Assembly: GCA_017979445.1 (NCBI GenBank)
Contig: CM030716.1
Coordinates: forward strand, 12,685,611-12,749,610
DNA length: 64,000 nucleotides
Source of the DNA: Akebia trifoliata
Lineage: Eukaryota > Streptophyta > Magnoliopsida > Ranunculales > Lardizabalaceae
Direction: 5' to 3'
Shown here one piece after another: positions 46,838 through 58,705 of the stretch (its first letter is position 1; each line of letters begins with the position of its first letter). Under the pieces are notes generated by a model. It was not told the origin of the DNA, did not search any database, and saw only the letters and a program-made list of their open reading frames with translations. Both the position numbers and the translations under genes were made by a program.

Positions 46838-47998
46838 TATATGTATGTCATCTTATTTTATTTAGTCTAAGAAGATCAACACGTTTTTGAACATTTATAT
46901 TTTAATTACTTGGATATATTAACAATTTATTAATAAATATTTAACAAAAAAAATAAAATAGTGATATATATATATATTTATTTATTAATGTTGTACTTAT
47001 TGTCTTGTTTGACACCATTGTTCTCATTCCCATATAGAATATAATTGTTTTCGGTTATCAATCACTGTTTTAACATCACTAATACGTAACAAAACACTAC
47101 TAATCTTGTTTCCATTCTACATGTTGGATTATTTTTGATGACCTATAAGTTTGTTTTATGCCTATTTTATCATTTTATTTAGTTTCGATGAATTTTTTCT
47201 TAATATTCCATGCTTTCTATGAAAATTGTATGTATTTCGACACTACACAAAATATTTTCATATCCAAGTTGATCGAAATAGACATTAAAACCGAAATTTA
47301 ATACGTTTATTTGGGCTCTAGTCTTTATTATAGTATTCTATTATGACATTTGTCCACAAAATGTATTGAAATATTTTGATTTTCTTAAGGATTGACATGA
47401 AATTTAGTTGCTATAGTGTCTTTTTACATATATATTTTATGAGGAAATCAATGTTAATTTTACAAAATATTGTGATGAATAGTGAATTTCGATCAGAATT
47501 ATTAATATCCAATTATAATTATTAATATAAATTATAATAAGTTATATTTCATCTTATTTTTTTGTACTAATCATATATGCATAAACATCCAATAATCCAT
47601 GTTTTGATTAGTTTAATCTATTAGTAATTATTTATTTATGTACATATTTAAAAAAATCAAAGTATAGTAGTTGAAAGGGTTAGATTTGTAGATAACATTA
47701 TAGGCAACTGTTTTGTCTTATATGGTTAAAAAGTTTTAGAATGGGCTGATTTTTTTGTGAGGATGATCTCTATGCTGAGGGGATCATACTTGTAAAAAAA
47801 ATCAGCCCATTCCAAAATTATTTTGCCATATAGGACAAAATGTTATCTACGAAACGATGCCCTAATTTAAGAGTTCTACATACAAAAGGTATATGTAGCT
47901 AATACGGCTTATTATTTTCACTTTCATATAGAATACTATTTTTCTCTTCACTTTTGGGACTCAAATATTTTCTTGTACGATTACTAGAAGTTGTTAAA
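46838..47998 (+). repeat. KAS locus copy D: intron 2 fragment only
   Basis: Collinear with copy A about 6110-7262, including the foldback repeat (here about 47690-47860). It starts at atatgtatgtcatcttattt and ends at agaagttgttaaatt, after which the sequence differs from A. No exon is included. Confidence 0.85.
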
Positions 47999-48000
47999 TT

Positions 48001-48421
48001 GTTGTCGGAGGTTGTAAGTAAATAATAATAATAAAAAAAAAAAAATTGGAAAATTTTATTTTCAATTTAATAATTAATAATAATAAATGTGTAATAATTT
48101 AGAAATTATGATTTTTATTTATTTTCTCAAATTTATGCAATTATTCATTAGGAGAAAGTTCCATACGTAACAAAAACAGAGAAAAGAAAGACCGAATACA
48201 ACAACTTAATCTCATCATTTTGAATTCAATGACATGGATCCCCACTCCAAGGTTTAGATTTGGTAGGTAACAAACTTCATAAAAGCAAGGTTCCCTTTGA
48301 GTTATCAGAACTCCAATGGATATTTTGTAATAAAAATGCAACAATGGTCTTTTGGGGTAAATCACTCTAATTTATTTTATAAATTAATTTTTTTTTTACT
48401 TAAAAAAATTCTAAAAATTAC
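48001..48421. other. Spacer before the 910-bp array
   Basis: AT-rich. A minus-strand 74-codon open stretch (48365-48141) has no recognisable features. Nothing else seen. Confidence 0.4.
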
Positions 48422-49017
48422 CATCGCACATCCCTTGACTCGCATTGGTTTATTTTGAAAATTACAAAAAATATTCATGTTATCTTAAAAAACCATCATT
48501 TATTTGTTTTCTTTTTTAAATTTAGAAAATTACAATTGCACATTTTGTTTGGAAAATTACAAAAATATCAATGTAATTTTCAAAATCAGTTTTTTATTTT
48601 TATTTTTTTATTTTTTTATTTTTTTATTTTTATTTTTATTTTTAATTTCACATACATACGTTGATTTTGATTTTGATATTTGTTAAAAGTGTTTGAATTT
48701 TGTGGGAATTTTCATTGTAAATCTTCACGAGTCAAATTTGTCCACTAGTAGTTCAAGGGTTTGCTGCATTTGTTAAATGCAGTCGGGTCACCTGCTTAAG
48801 TGGTTTCTATCTTATTTTTACTTGGGACTAGCAAAATCAAGGTTTGGGGGTATGATCAAGGCCTAGAAAGTTTATTTTGAGATCCGAATTACGAAGACTT
48901 TAAGGATAAAATACGTCTTAAATCCCTAATTAAAGATAATGCATTTATAGTCCACGTTTTTGTTATTTTCGAATTTATTATGATTATTAACTTAATTTGG
49001 GTTAATTAGTTGTGACA

Positions 49018-49200
49018 GGGTCAAAGATAGGAGACATAAAGATTAAAGAAAAATATTTACAAGAAGCTCATCGCATTCCAGAATCCAAGCCAAAGAATTG
49101 GACCGATTTTCAAACTCAGAAGGCCCACTACAGCCGCAGTGTGGTGGACCCCTATGGCAGCACGGTGAAGTCGATAATAAAGGCATCGGGATTTGTGTAG
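49018..49200 (+). CDS. Unidentified exon-like open frame, array unit 1
   Basis: After a possible acceptor (ttgtgacag) the frame reads GSKIGDIKIKEKYLQEAH, RIPESKPKNWTDFQTQKAHY, SRSVVDPYGSTVKSIIKASG, FV, stop. It is hydrophilic, rich in Lys, with no membrane segment. It looks like the last exon of a longer protein, but I do not recognise the family. Its near-identity to the two copies downstream shows recent duplication or constraint. Confidence 0.4.
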   Translation, partial: GSKIGDIKIKEKYLQEAHRIPESKPKNWTDFQTQKAHYSRSVVDPYGSTVKSIIKASGFV

Positions 49201-49927
49201 ACTTATGATGATGTGATTCATAACCTAATAAATTAGGGTTTGGAGATTTTGTTATATGTGTAATGTTCCGAATCTAGAAACCCTAATGTGGTATTTGTAA
49301 ATAGAGGCTAAACCAAACCAGAAACTAATGTTTTCATTTTACAAAAACCCTGAAAATGAACATCGCATGTCCCTTGGCTCGCATTGGTTTATTTTGAAAA
49401 TTACAAAAATATTCATTTAATCTTAAAAAACCATCATTTATTTATTTATTTTTTTTAAATCTAGAAAATCACAATTGCATGTTTTGTTTTGAAAATTACA
49501 AAAATATCAATGTAATTTTCAAAATCAGTTTTTTTTTTTTTTAACTATTTTTTTATTTGACATACATACGTTGATTTTGATTTTGATATTTGTTAAAAGT
49601 GTTTGAATTTTGTGGGAATTTTCATTGTAAATCTTCACGAGTCAAATTTGTCCACTAGTGGTTCAAGGGTTTACTGCACTCGTTAAATACAGTCGCGTCA
49701 CCTGCTTAAGTGGTTTCTTTCTTATTTTTACTTGGGACTAGCAAAATCAAGGTTTGAGGGTATTATCAAGGCCTATAAAGTTTATTTTGAGATTCGAATT
49801 ACAAAGACTTTAAGGATAAAATACGTCTTAAATCCCTAATTAAAGATAATGCATTTATAGTCCACGTTTTTGTTATTTTCGAATTTATTATGATTATTAA
49901 CTTAATTGGGGTTAATTAGTTGTGACA

Positions 49928-50110
49928 GGGTCAAAGATAGGAGACATAAAGATTAAAGAAAAATATTTACAAGAAGCTCATCGCATTCCAGAATCCAAGC
50001 CAAAGAATTGGACCGAATTTCAAACTCAGAAGGCCCACTACAACCGCAGTGCGGTGGACCCCTATGGCAGCATGGTGAAGTCGATAATAAAGGCATTGGG
50101 ATTTGTGTAG
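49928..50110 (+). CDS. Unidentified exon-like open frame, array unit 2
   Basis: Same frame as unit 1 with few changes: D to E in NWTEFQ, S to N in HYNRS, T to M in YGSMVK and S to L in KALGFV. The frame and stop are conserved. Confidence 0.4.
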   Translation, partial: GSKIGDIKIKEKYLQEAHRIPESKPKNWTEFQTQKAHYNRSAVDPYGSMVKSIIKALGFV

Positions 50111-50836
50111 ACTTATGATGATGTGATTCATAACCTAATAAATTAGGGTTTGGAGATTTTATTATACGTAGAATGTTCCGAATCTAGAAACCCTAATCTG
50201 GTATTTGTAAATAGAGGCTAAACCAAACCAGAAATTAATGTTTTCATTTTACAAAAACCCTGAAAATGAACATCGCATGTCCCTTGGCTCGCATTGGTTT
50301 ATTTTGAAAATTACAAAAATATTCATTTAATCTTAAAAAACCATCCTTTATTTATTTTTATTTTTTAAATCTAGAAAATCACAATTGCATGTTTTGTTTT
50401 GAAAATTACAAAAATATCAATGTAATTTTCAAAATCAGTTTTTTTTTTTAAACTATTTTTTTTATTTCACATACATACGTTGATTTTGATTTTGATATTT
50501 GTTAAAAGTGTTTGAATTTTGTGGGAATTTTCATTGTAAATCTTCACGAGTCAAATTTGTCCACTAGTGGTTCAAGGGTTTGCTGCATTCGTTAAATGCA
50601 GTCGCGTCACCTGCTTAAGTGGTTTCTATCTTATTTTTACTTGGGACTAGCAAAATCAAGGTTTGAGGGTATTATCAAGGCCTAGAAAGTTTATTTTGAG
50701 ATTCGAATTACAAAGATTTTAAGGATAAAATACGTCTTAAATCCCTAATTAAAGATAATGCATTTATAGTCCACGTTTTTGTTATTTTCGAATTTATTAT
50801 GATTATTAACTTAATTTGAGTTAATTAGTTGTGACA

Positions 50837-51019
50837 GGGTCAAAGATAGGAGACGTAAAGATTAAAGAAAAATATTTACAAGAAGCTCATCGCATTCCAG
50901 AATCCAAGCCAAAGAATTGGACCGAATTTCAAACTCAGAAGGCCCACTACAGCCGCAGTGCGGTGGACCCCTATAGCAGCACAGTGAAGGTTATAATAAA
51001 GGCATTGGGATTTGTGTAG
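50837..51019 (+). CDS. Unidentified exon-like open frame, array unit 3
   Basis: Same frame again, with GDVKIKEK, YSSTVKVIIKALGFV. No stop or frameshift in any of the three copies across about 60 codons. Confidence 0.4.
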   Translation, partial: GSKIGDVKIKEKYLQEAHRIPESKPKNWTEFQTQKAHYSRSAVDPYSSTVKVIIKALGFV

Positions 51020-51659
51020 ACTTATGATGATGTGATTCATAACCTAATAAATTAGGGTTTGGAGATTTTGTTATACACGGAATGTTTCGAATCTAAAAAT
51101 CCCATTCTGGTCTCTGTAAATAGAGGCTAGAGCAAGCCAGAAATTAATTTTTTAATTTTACAAAAACCTTGATAATGACCATCGCACGTCCCTTGACTCT
51201 TATTGGTTTATTTTGAAAATTACAAAAATATTCATGTAATCTTAAAAACCATCCTTTATTTATTTTTCTAAAAATCGAGAAAATTACAATTGCACATTTT
51301 GTTTTGAAAATTACAAAAATATCAATGTAATTTTCAAAATCATCTTTTTTATTTTTATTTTTAACTATTTATTTTATTTTATAAAAACCCAGAAAATTGC
51401 AATGGCAGGTTGGTGAAATCACGTTGGTTTGTTTTGAAAATTAAAATAATATCCATGTAATCTTCAAAACCACCCTTTATTTATTTTTTGAATTTTTTTA
51501 TTTTTATTTTAAGAAAATCCAGAAAATTGCAATTGCACTCCAGTGAAATCATGTTGATTTATTTTGAAAATTACAATAATATCCACGTAATTTTCAATAT
51601 CACCATTTATTTATTTTTTTAAAAGCCAGAAAATTGCAATTGCACGTCCCTAAATTCAC

Positions 51660-53482
51660 TCTCTCTGTAGCAGTTCGGGCTTGTATTAATCTCAACTTTC
51701 TCGAATTGGGGTCTACAAATTCATGGATTGAGTATCAGTTTCGGATTCGAGAGAGATGAATTCGCAGGTAGTTCGTTAGTTGACATGTACTTCAAAATTG
51801 GTGGGAGTCTCGACGATGCTTGCTGCATCTCTAATTGGTTGTATTATAGAGATTCTGTTTCATGGAACGTTATGATTTCTGGGTTTGCTCAAATTGGCAA
51901 TTATGATGAAGTTTTGAGATTGTTTTCGGAGATGCTGGTTGTTGATCGGATTGAGTCTAATGATTTTACATTTACAAGTTTGCTTAAGTGCTGTTGTTGT
52001 TTAACAGAGGTGGAGCAAATTCATGGACTTGTTTTGAAATCTGGAATTGAAATTGATGTTGTTGTGGGCAGTGCTCTTATTGATTTGTATGGGAAGTGTA
52101 GGAGTGTGAATTCGTGTAAAAAATTTCTCGAATCCATGGAAATAAAAGATAGTTTCACTTGGAGTTCGATAATTTCTGGTTACTCGAGAAATGGTGATGG
52201 AGATGAAGCTGTGATTTTGTTTCGAGATATGTGTCGACAAGGTGTGAAACCTGATCAACATGCCTTGTCATGTGCGATAAAAGCTTGTGTCGGGATAGGA
52301 GGAATAGAAACAGGAATTCAAGTCCATACCCTTATGATAAAAAATGGTTACCAAAGAGATTGTTTTGTTGCAAGTGTTCTCTTAATTCTTTATGCAGATT
52401 TTAATGAAATGGGCACCGCAGAAAATGTTTTTAGACGGATTTCCGATAAAGACTTGGTCTCCTGGAATTCTATGATCATGGGTCATGCTCAGAGGGATGA
52501 GGAATCTGATCTCTCTTGCATCAAACTCGATTGTGAACTTCGACGAACTACTACACTAAAACCTGATGGAGCCACTCTAGTTGCAGTTCTAAAATCTTGT
52601 CATAGTAAATAGGAATTAAACATGGGTCTTTAGATCCATACAGAGATTGCGAAGTCAAGCCACAGTTTTGAAACTCCAGTTGGGAATGCAGTGATCTATA
52701 TGTATTCTAAGTGTGAGGCAATAGAAGATGCTCGTAACGCTTTTGTTGCCATGTTTCACAAGGATGAGGTTTCATGGAGTTCCATCATAGGAAATTATGC
52801 TCAAAATGGAGTAGAATTAGAAGCTCTGAGGCTTTGCAAAGAAATGTTGGCAGATGGGATCCATTTAAGCTGTTTTAGTCTCCCTTCATGCATTTCAGCT
52901 TGCTCGGGCCACCCAGCTATGGATTTGGGAAAACTGTTCCACTCTTTCGTTATTAAATATGGTTTTCATAAAGACATCTACATGGGGAGTTCGTTGATAA
53001 ATATGTACGCCAAATGTGGAAGCATGGAAGATTCCATCAAAGCTTTCAATGAACAAGGCAGCCCAAATGTTGTAACTTTCAATGCTTTGATCTCAGGACT
53101 TGCACAACATGGAAAAGCACGTGAGGCAATCAAGACATTCAAAGAGATGAAAAAGATGAACATGGTCCCAAACAAAATAAGCTTCTCATCTGTTTTATCG
53201 GCTTGTAGCCATGTGGGTGTTGTAGAGGAGAGTGTGTTCTTTGATTTGATGCATCGAAAGTACAGAATTGAGCCAGAAACCGAACATTATTCTTGCTTGG
53301 TTGATGTTTTTGGTCGTGCCGGGAGACTAGAGGAGGCATATCAAATTATGTAAAACAATGTGGGTGATTCGGCATGGAGGACATTGTTAAGTGCTTGTAG
53401 GAATTATGGGAATATAGAAATCGGAGAGAAATCAGGAGAAAGGGTGATGGAACTAGACCCCAATGATCACGCTTCATATGTG
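51660..53482 (+). pseudogene. PLS-class pentatricopeptide-repeat gene remnant
   Basis: PPR proteins of this class bind organelle RNA, often for editing. The intronless frame carries tandem 31-36-residue repeats, such as SGFAQIGNYDEVLRLFSEML, VGSALIDLYGKCRSVNSCKK, VSWNSMIMGHAQRD, GSSLINMYAKCGSMEDSIKA and TFNALISGLAQHGKAREAI, and the start of an E-type tail (MELDPNDHASYV). It lacks an N terminus. A one-base insertion near 51710 breaks the join to upstream ACINLNFLELG. In-frame stops lie at 52610, 52631 and 53351. Homology ends abruptly at 53482. It is not functional. Confidence 0.9.
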
Positions 53483-53637
53483 GGGGATTGTTGGAAAAAA
53501 TCTGTAGTTTTTTCCAGATTTTTGTGACTGAGTGGGTCTATTTGAACTATGATTTAAGTGGGTCTCACAATTTATTTGAGGCGGAACCACTAGAAGTAGT
53601 TGGTTGATCATCAGAGATTGGAGGGGGAGGGGGAGGG

Positions 53638-53669
<32 letters not shown>

Positions 53670-54689
53670 GCTAAAAATGGCAGAGACGGGGTCAAGAAGG
53701 ATCCTAGACGTGGTTGGTTGATCATCAGAGGTTGGGTTCATACGTTTATGATGAGAGACTTTTCGCACCCTGAAATAGAAAATATTTTGAGAGAGTTGCC
53801 TATACTGAATCAATAGATGAAAACTGTTGATTCGAGGCATGCTATCGTTGATGGTTTATTTTAGCAAATTTATACACAATGGCTCGCATTGTTTGGTCAA
53901 TGAGCCACCTATTGGATGGGCTACATACCCAAAATTGTATCAGTTGGCCGTCTTAACAACCCAGACATCAAGTGTAAAGGAGAGATTGTATTGGCACACC
54001 AACTTTTATTTATAAAACACCAATCCTTTTGAAATCAAAGGATTGTTTATACGTAGAATGGTGTTATGACTAAGTTATAACTAAATGTTGGTGTGGCAAT
54101 AGAAGTTCTCATTGTAACATGAGAAAACATTGTAAAACTTGTTCTAGTTTTTTTACTGTGAGTTATGGCACTTTTTATTTTATTAAAATACCAAATATGA
54201 CATCAGGCCAGCCCATTATGAATCATTCTACACTGACATCCTACAACACTTTCTACAGCATTGCTTGTGCAGAGAACCATCAATTTCTCAAGGAAAAGCA
54301 TCTATGGTTCAGTGCGGTGCTGGGCAATATTGTAAGAACTCAGTTTAGCCTTCTTCAGCCATTATATAAGGTACGATGGGATACCCACAAACCCATAAGT
54401 CTACCTCTCAACACGATTTCCTGTTTATAAGCATAGGCGAATAATAGATAAGATATGTTAGATCCCACAAACTTGATGATGATCGATATCTCATGTTACC
54501 TCTATAAAAAAAAGCTTAGTTCTTGACAAGAACAATGATCCAACATGGTGAAGTTCTAAAACAAATATATTTTAGGCAGATTTACCAAAACATGTACAAC
54601 TTTTCAATTATTTATCAAAACAGTACACTGTAATCATTTTGGTAAATTTTTTCCAAAACTGTACTGTTTCGATAAATTATTCTTTTATT
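53483..54689. other. Unassigned region, possible Copia-like LTR start
   Basis: Directly after the PPR remnant comes gggggat then tgttggaaaa (53489), the usual polypurine tract plus LTR start of Copia elements. No matching end or second LTR was found. The region holds a long G tract (53620-53670), a short repeat (ggttgatcatcagag at about 53602 and 53718) and a small hairpin (aatccttttg/caaaggatt near 54022-54045). The open frames here are short and not recognised. Confidence 0.35.
53620..53670 (+). repeat. Long G-rich tract
   Basis: Repeated ggggga units pass into an uninterrupted run of 30 G. It could form a G-quadruplex. The exact length may be a sequencing or assembly artefact. A second G run lies at 15381-15403. 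Confidence 0.85.
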
Positions 54690-54922
54690 TTTGCTAGGCA
54701 AGCAAGGAGACAGTGGTTAATGGAGGTAAAGATGAGTTCAACGGGATTTGAACCTAGGCCATGGGTATCAACTCTCCTCAAGCTTTTACCACTTAACTAA
54801 GTGGCACCTTCCATTAGAATAGATATACGATAGTTAAAAACAATATTTAAATGTAAAAAATGATGTGCACCACATAAGAAATTTGGTTAGGACACATTAA
54901 AAAAAAAAAAAAAAAAAAGTAC

Positions 54923-55096
54923 CTCTTCTGATGATATGCTGGCATCTTCAAGACTTCTTTCAATACATGATACTAAACCAAGTCCGTCAGCTCTGGGGTT
55001 ACTGATATGATAAGCATCACAATTAATTGAACCTCCTAAGTACTCAGCAATAATGTGAGCACCACGATTCATCGCATGCTCTAAGCTCTCCAATAC
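54923..55096 (-). pseudogene. KAS copy C exon 3
   Basis: 174 nt, open, with intact acceptor (catag) and donor (gtactt) on the minus strand. A pure A run follows the donor (54898-54918, plus strand). Confidence 0.88.
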
Positions 55097-55779
55097 CTAT
55101 GAAAAGAATTGTTGAATCTTTATATAGAACAAAATAGAAGACTTTCATTATGTAACAACATCCATATAAAAGAAATATTTTAATTTTTCCTTAAAATAAA
55201 GATTAGACAATAATTAAAATGAAATGAATGATAGCTTGTACTTACAATTAAAATTGCAATCGCTTCCAGGCTTATGAAATCATAAATGTCATTGTTGGAC
55301 TTGGGAGTCAATGGATTGTATTAAATTTGGTACAAATATGTACAACCCAAGATATTAAATTTCGATTGCGATGTCTATTTTGGTTAGTTTGTTAATGAAA
55401 TTTTTTGTAGAAATATTTTGATCAATATGAAAATAAATATAATTTTCATGAAAATATTGAAACAATAGAAATGATAGACATGCTTCTGAGCCTAAGAAAT
55501 ACAATAAATAATCGTATGAAGTGTGAAAGTAAAATTTAACAACTTCTAGTAATCGTACAAGAAAATATTTGAGTCCCAGAAGTGAAGAGAAAAATAGTAT
55601 TCTATATAAAAATGAAAATAATAAGCCATATTAGCTACTTATACCTTTATATGTAAAACTCTTAAATTAGGGCAGCATTTCATAGACAACTAGACAACAT
55701 TGTGTCCTATATGGAAAAATAATTTTGGAATGACTCAAAAAAAAAAACAAAAAACATGTCATCAACATTTTGTCAAAGA

Positions 55780-56820
55780 AAAAACTTGACCAATTTATTT
55801 GGTTATTAATATTTCTGTGAAAAATAAAAAAATAAAATTTTTTATTTATTAAAAGCTATTAATAAATTTAATATAATTTTATTTGATAATTTTTTAGTTG
55901 AATTAATTAGATGAACATTAAAGTAGAGTTTTAAAATTATGTTTTAATTATTTATATATTTTAATAAATCTAGCATACATAGATAAAATCAATTTGATGG
56001 TGATTATGACCATACTCATCTCTATCATCATCATTGTTGTAGTCAAAGATTACTAATTTTGGGAAAAGAAAACAATGATTTTTTTTTTCATTTATATATT
56101 TTCTTTTCATTGTTCTGTAAGAGATGACCACAATTAAGGGTTTGTCATTAATTTTAAAACATAGGAGTACCTAAAATATTCTCAAATAAACACATTACTT
56201 TAAAGGGGCAATGACCGCAAAAACTTATTTTTTGAAAATATGTATTAAAAAGCCCCTTCTAAAAAATATGGACTCTTTAGTATCAAATTTATCAAACATT
56301 AGTCTAGAAAGGATTTTTGAAGTGAAAATACCATAATTACCCTTTCAATGATTTTTAAAATTTAAAGAAACATGTTTATTTGAAAATATTTGAGTTATTC
56401 TTATATTTTATAATTAATGACATGCCCATTGACTATAGTCATCTCTTATAGATCAATTAAGAAAAACTTATTTCTCTTACCAAAATTAGTAATCTTTAAA
56501 TCACATAGATGATGATGATGATGATGACGATGGCTACAATAATGATGATGATGGAGATGAGTATGAACATCATCAAATTGATTTGGTCTAGGTATATTAG
56601 ATTTATTAAAATGTATAAATAATTTTAAAACTCGACTTGAATGTTCATCGAATTGATTCAACTCAAACATTAGCAATTTGACACAAATGATTCAAATAAA
56701 ACTATATTGAGTTTATGAATAGTTTTAATAAGTAAAATATTTATTTTCTATTTTTCATAGACACATTAATAACTGAATAAATTGGTCAAGTTTTTTATTT
56801 GACACTCTGTACTTTTAGAT
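55780..56820. repeat. Inverted repeat within copy C intron 2
   Basis: The stretch 55780-56075 is a plus-strand copy of the intron 2 piece at about 5795-6080 in copy A. The stretch about 56460-56820 holds the same piece on the minus strand. Shared marks are cttgaccaatttatttggtt against aataaattggtcaagttt, and catcatcatcattgt-type tracts in opposite sense. The arms are about 300 bp. Confidence 0.75.
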
Positions 56821-57728
56821 CAAACACTTTGTAAAATTGTTAAAAGAGTATTTTATGTATATTTCTTAAAAAAATCTTCAAAAAATCCTTAATAGACTAA
56901 TATTTTATTAAGTGGGACTTAAATGGTTTGTATTCTTTAGTAAGGGATCATTCGGTACATTCTCAATAAAGAGTCCTTCGAAGTCATTCTCCCTACTTTA
57001 AACCTCAACAATCATTGAAAGAGTGATTATATGGTATTTTCTCTTCAAAAATCCTTTTTAGACTAATATTTGATAAAAAGAGTATTAAAGAGTTCATATT
57101 TTTTTTAGAAAGGACTTTTTGATACATATTTTCAAAAATAGGTTTTTACAGTCGTTGTTCCTAATATTTATACCTTTCAAATGTAAATTTTTTATCTTAT
57201 TGAACCTTCAAATCTAAAGAACAAGATGGGGATTTTAGGGAGCTTGATGATGGGTTTTGGGAAGAATCTTATTATCAAAAACATCATTTGTATAATCCAC
57301 AAAAAATTTCAAAGTTCTATGAATTAATAAAAAAAGTAAGGTACAAATCATAAATTCCATCCTCCTTGTATAAAGAAAATTGGTTGATTTACCAAAACAA
57401 GTTGTGAAAATTGAAAAATTCCCAAAACAATAGACTATTCAAATTAATTTAAAAAAAACGGTAAATTACCAATTCAAAATATTCAAATATTTTACATAAG
57501 TGCGAAAGTTTTTAATGTTTTATAATCCACTAATTTTTTTTTTTCCTCTTATTTATAAATGGTTGAAAAAAATATGCTTTATAAAACAGTAAATCTTTCC
57601 CCACTTACGTAAATGTTTTAATTCTAAAAAGGGTAGTTTATAGTTTTTTAAATTAAATGAATGGTCTATCATTTTTGGAATTTTCATCCGATTTGGTATC
57701 TCCCCATAAAAGTATCCTCTTAACATAC

Positions 57729-58149
57729 CAATATTCCGGAACCTTCACCCATAACAAAGCCATCTCGGTCTTTGTCCCATGGCCTTGATGCTATTTGTGG
57801 ATCATCATTTCTCTGTGATAAAGCTTTACAAGCATTAAAACCCCCTAAGATAGCAGGAATAATTGCAGCTTCGGTTGCACCAGCAATCATCAAATCAGCC
57901 TCACCTCGACTTATATGATTTTCAGCAGCATAGAAACAACAATTGGAGGTAGCACATGCAGTTGAAATTGAATAGGTTGGTCCCATTAAACCAAGTTCAA
58001 TTGCAAGAAACGCAGAGCACATGTTTGGTATAGTATTAGGAATAACAAATGGAGTTACTTTTCTAAACCCCTTCTCTGTTAGAATCTGAATGCCATTAGT
58101 AATCGTGCTAATACCACCCATGCTTGTTCCAACAATCACACCAGCTCGC
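57729..58149 (-). pseudogene. KAS copy C exon 2
   Basis: It holds the catalytic Cys in STACATSN and is open throughout. Its 5' end is lost: homology to copy A stops nine bases into the exon at gcgagctgg. Confidence 0.88.
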
Positions 58150-58189
58150 CACTACAAAAAAAATTGTACAATTGGAACATAAGTTTAAA

Positions 58190-58256
58190 ACGGCATTAAG
58201 CCGTTTTAATTAAAAAACGGTATTAAACCGTTTTACATTTAAAATCCGTTTTATTC
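58190..58256. repeat. Subterminal inverted repeats of the CACTA element
   Basis: Four to five copies of an aaacgg or ccgtttt motif in alternating orientation (aaaacggcattaagccgttt; aaaaacggtattaaaccgtt). These are the type of sites bound by CACTA transposases. Confidence 0.65.
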
Positions 58257-58329
58257 TTATTTTATACGACCACTAATCGTCTCTTTTGTTTGGAACGAAA
58301 GTCTGTCTCTTTTACTTATAAAGAAAAAA

Positions 58330-58705
58330 AAAAAGACTTCTGGCTCTGTCTCTCTTACACTCTCCGCCGCTCCCGATCGAACTCCCGATCGAACTCTCTC
58401 TCTCTCTCTCTCTCTCAATCGCTCTCTCAGTTGTTCTCTCAATCTCTCTCTCGATCTCAGTCCCTCTCTCAATCGAGCTCTCGATCTCAATCTATCTCTC
58501 AATCGCTCTTTCAGTCTCTCCTTCGATCGATTTCTCGATCTCATCTCTCTCTCTCAGTCGCTCCCTCGATCGACATCTCGACGTCATCTCTCTCGCTCAG
58601 TCGCTCACTCGATCGAACTCTCAATTGCTCTCTCAGTCGCTTCCTCGATCGATCTCATCTCTCTTGCTTAGTGGCTTCCTCGATCGACCTCTCGGGCTAG
58701 GTACT
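58330..58705 (+). repeat. CT-rich low-complexity tract, possibly a captured 5' UTR
   Basis: Degenerate ctctcgatctcaat-like units (14-16 bp) run for about 370 bp. They end at ctcgggctag, followed by gtactctctctaatccc, which resembles a donor and the first intron of a plant gene. The open frames on both strands are low-complexity Ser- or Arg-rich products of the repeat and I do not call them genes. Confidence 0.5.

Larger units (their letters stand above)
48422..51660 (+). repeat. Tandem array of about 910-bp units, three full and one partial
   Basis: Units start at 48422, 49361, 50271 and 51180, each opening near catcgcacatcccttg or catcgcatgtcccttgg. Spacings are 939, 910 and 909 bp. Each full unit contains a splice-acceptor-like gtgacag followed by an open stretch of about 60 codons and a common TAG. 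The last unit keeps only the first part, then degenerates into shorter direct repeats (cagaaaattgcaatt then ttttgaaaattac) up to the PPR remnant. Confidence 0.92.
54690..58149 (-). pseudogene. KAS I-like locus, copy C (exons 2 and 3 only, minus strand)
   Basis: Exon 2 is 58149-57729, truncated at its start, and reads [36 protein letters not shown] and [19 protein letters not shown] before a gtatgt donor. Exon 3 is 55096-54923 and reads [20 protein letters not shown] to SSEE. Neither exon has a stop. Exon 1 and exons 4 to 7 are missing. The intervening intron is rearranged. A CACTA terminus abuts exon 2 at 58150. Several residues (EAAIIP, NCDAYH) are closer to ordinary KAS I than in copy A, so C may keep an older state. 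Confidence 0.88.

Noticed and set aside
48141..48365. 74-codon minus-strand open frame before the array
   Set aside because: No recognisable motif and no support from repetition in the array units.
54119..54430. 103-codon plus-strand open frame
   Set aside because: No family recognised, AT-rich surroundings, and no splice or repeat support. It may be chance.
58257..58700. Ser-rich (plus) and Arg-rich (minus) open frames of 95-136 codons
   Set aside because: Both are translations of the same ctctcgatct-type low-complexity repeat. No domain is visible and the coding signal is explained by the repeat.
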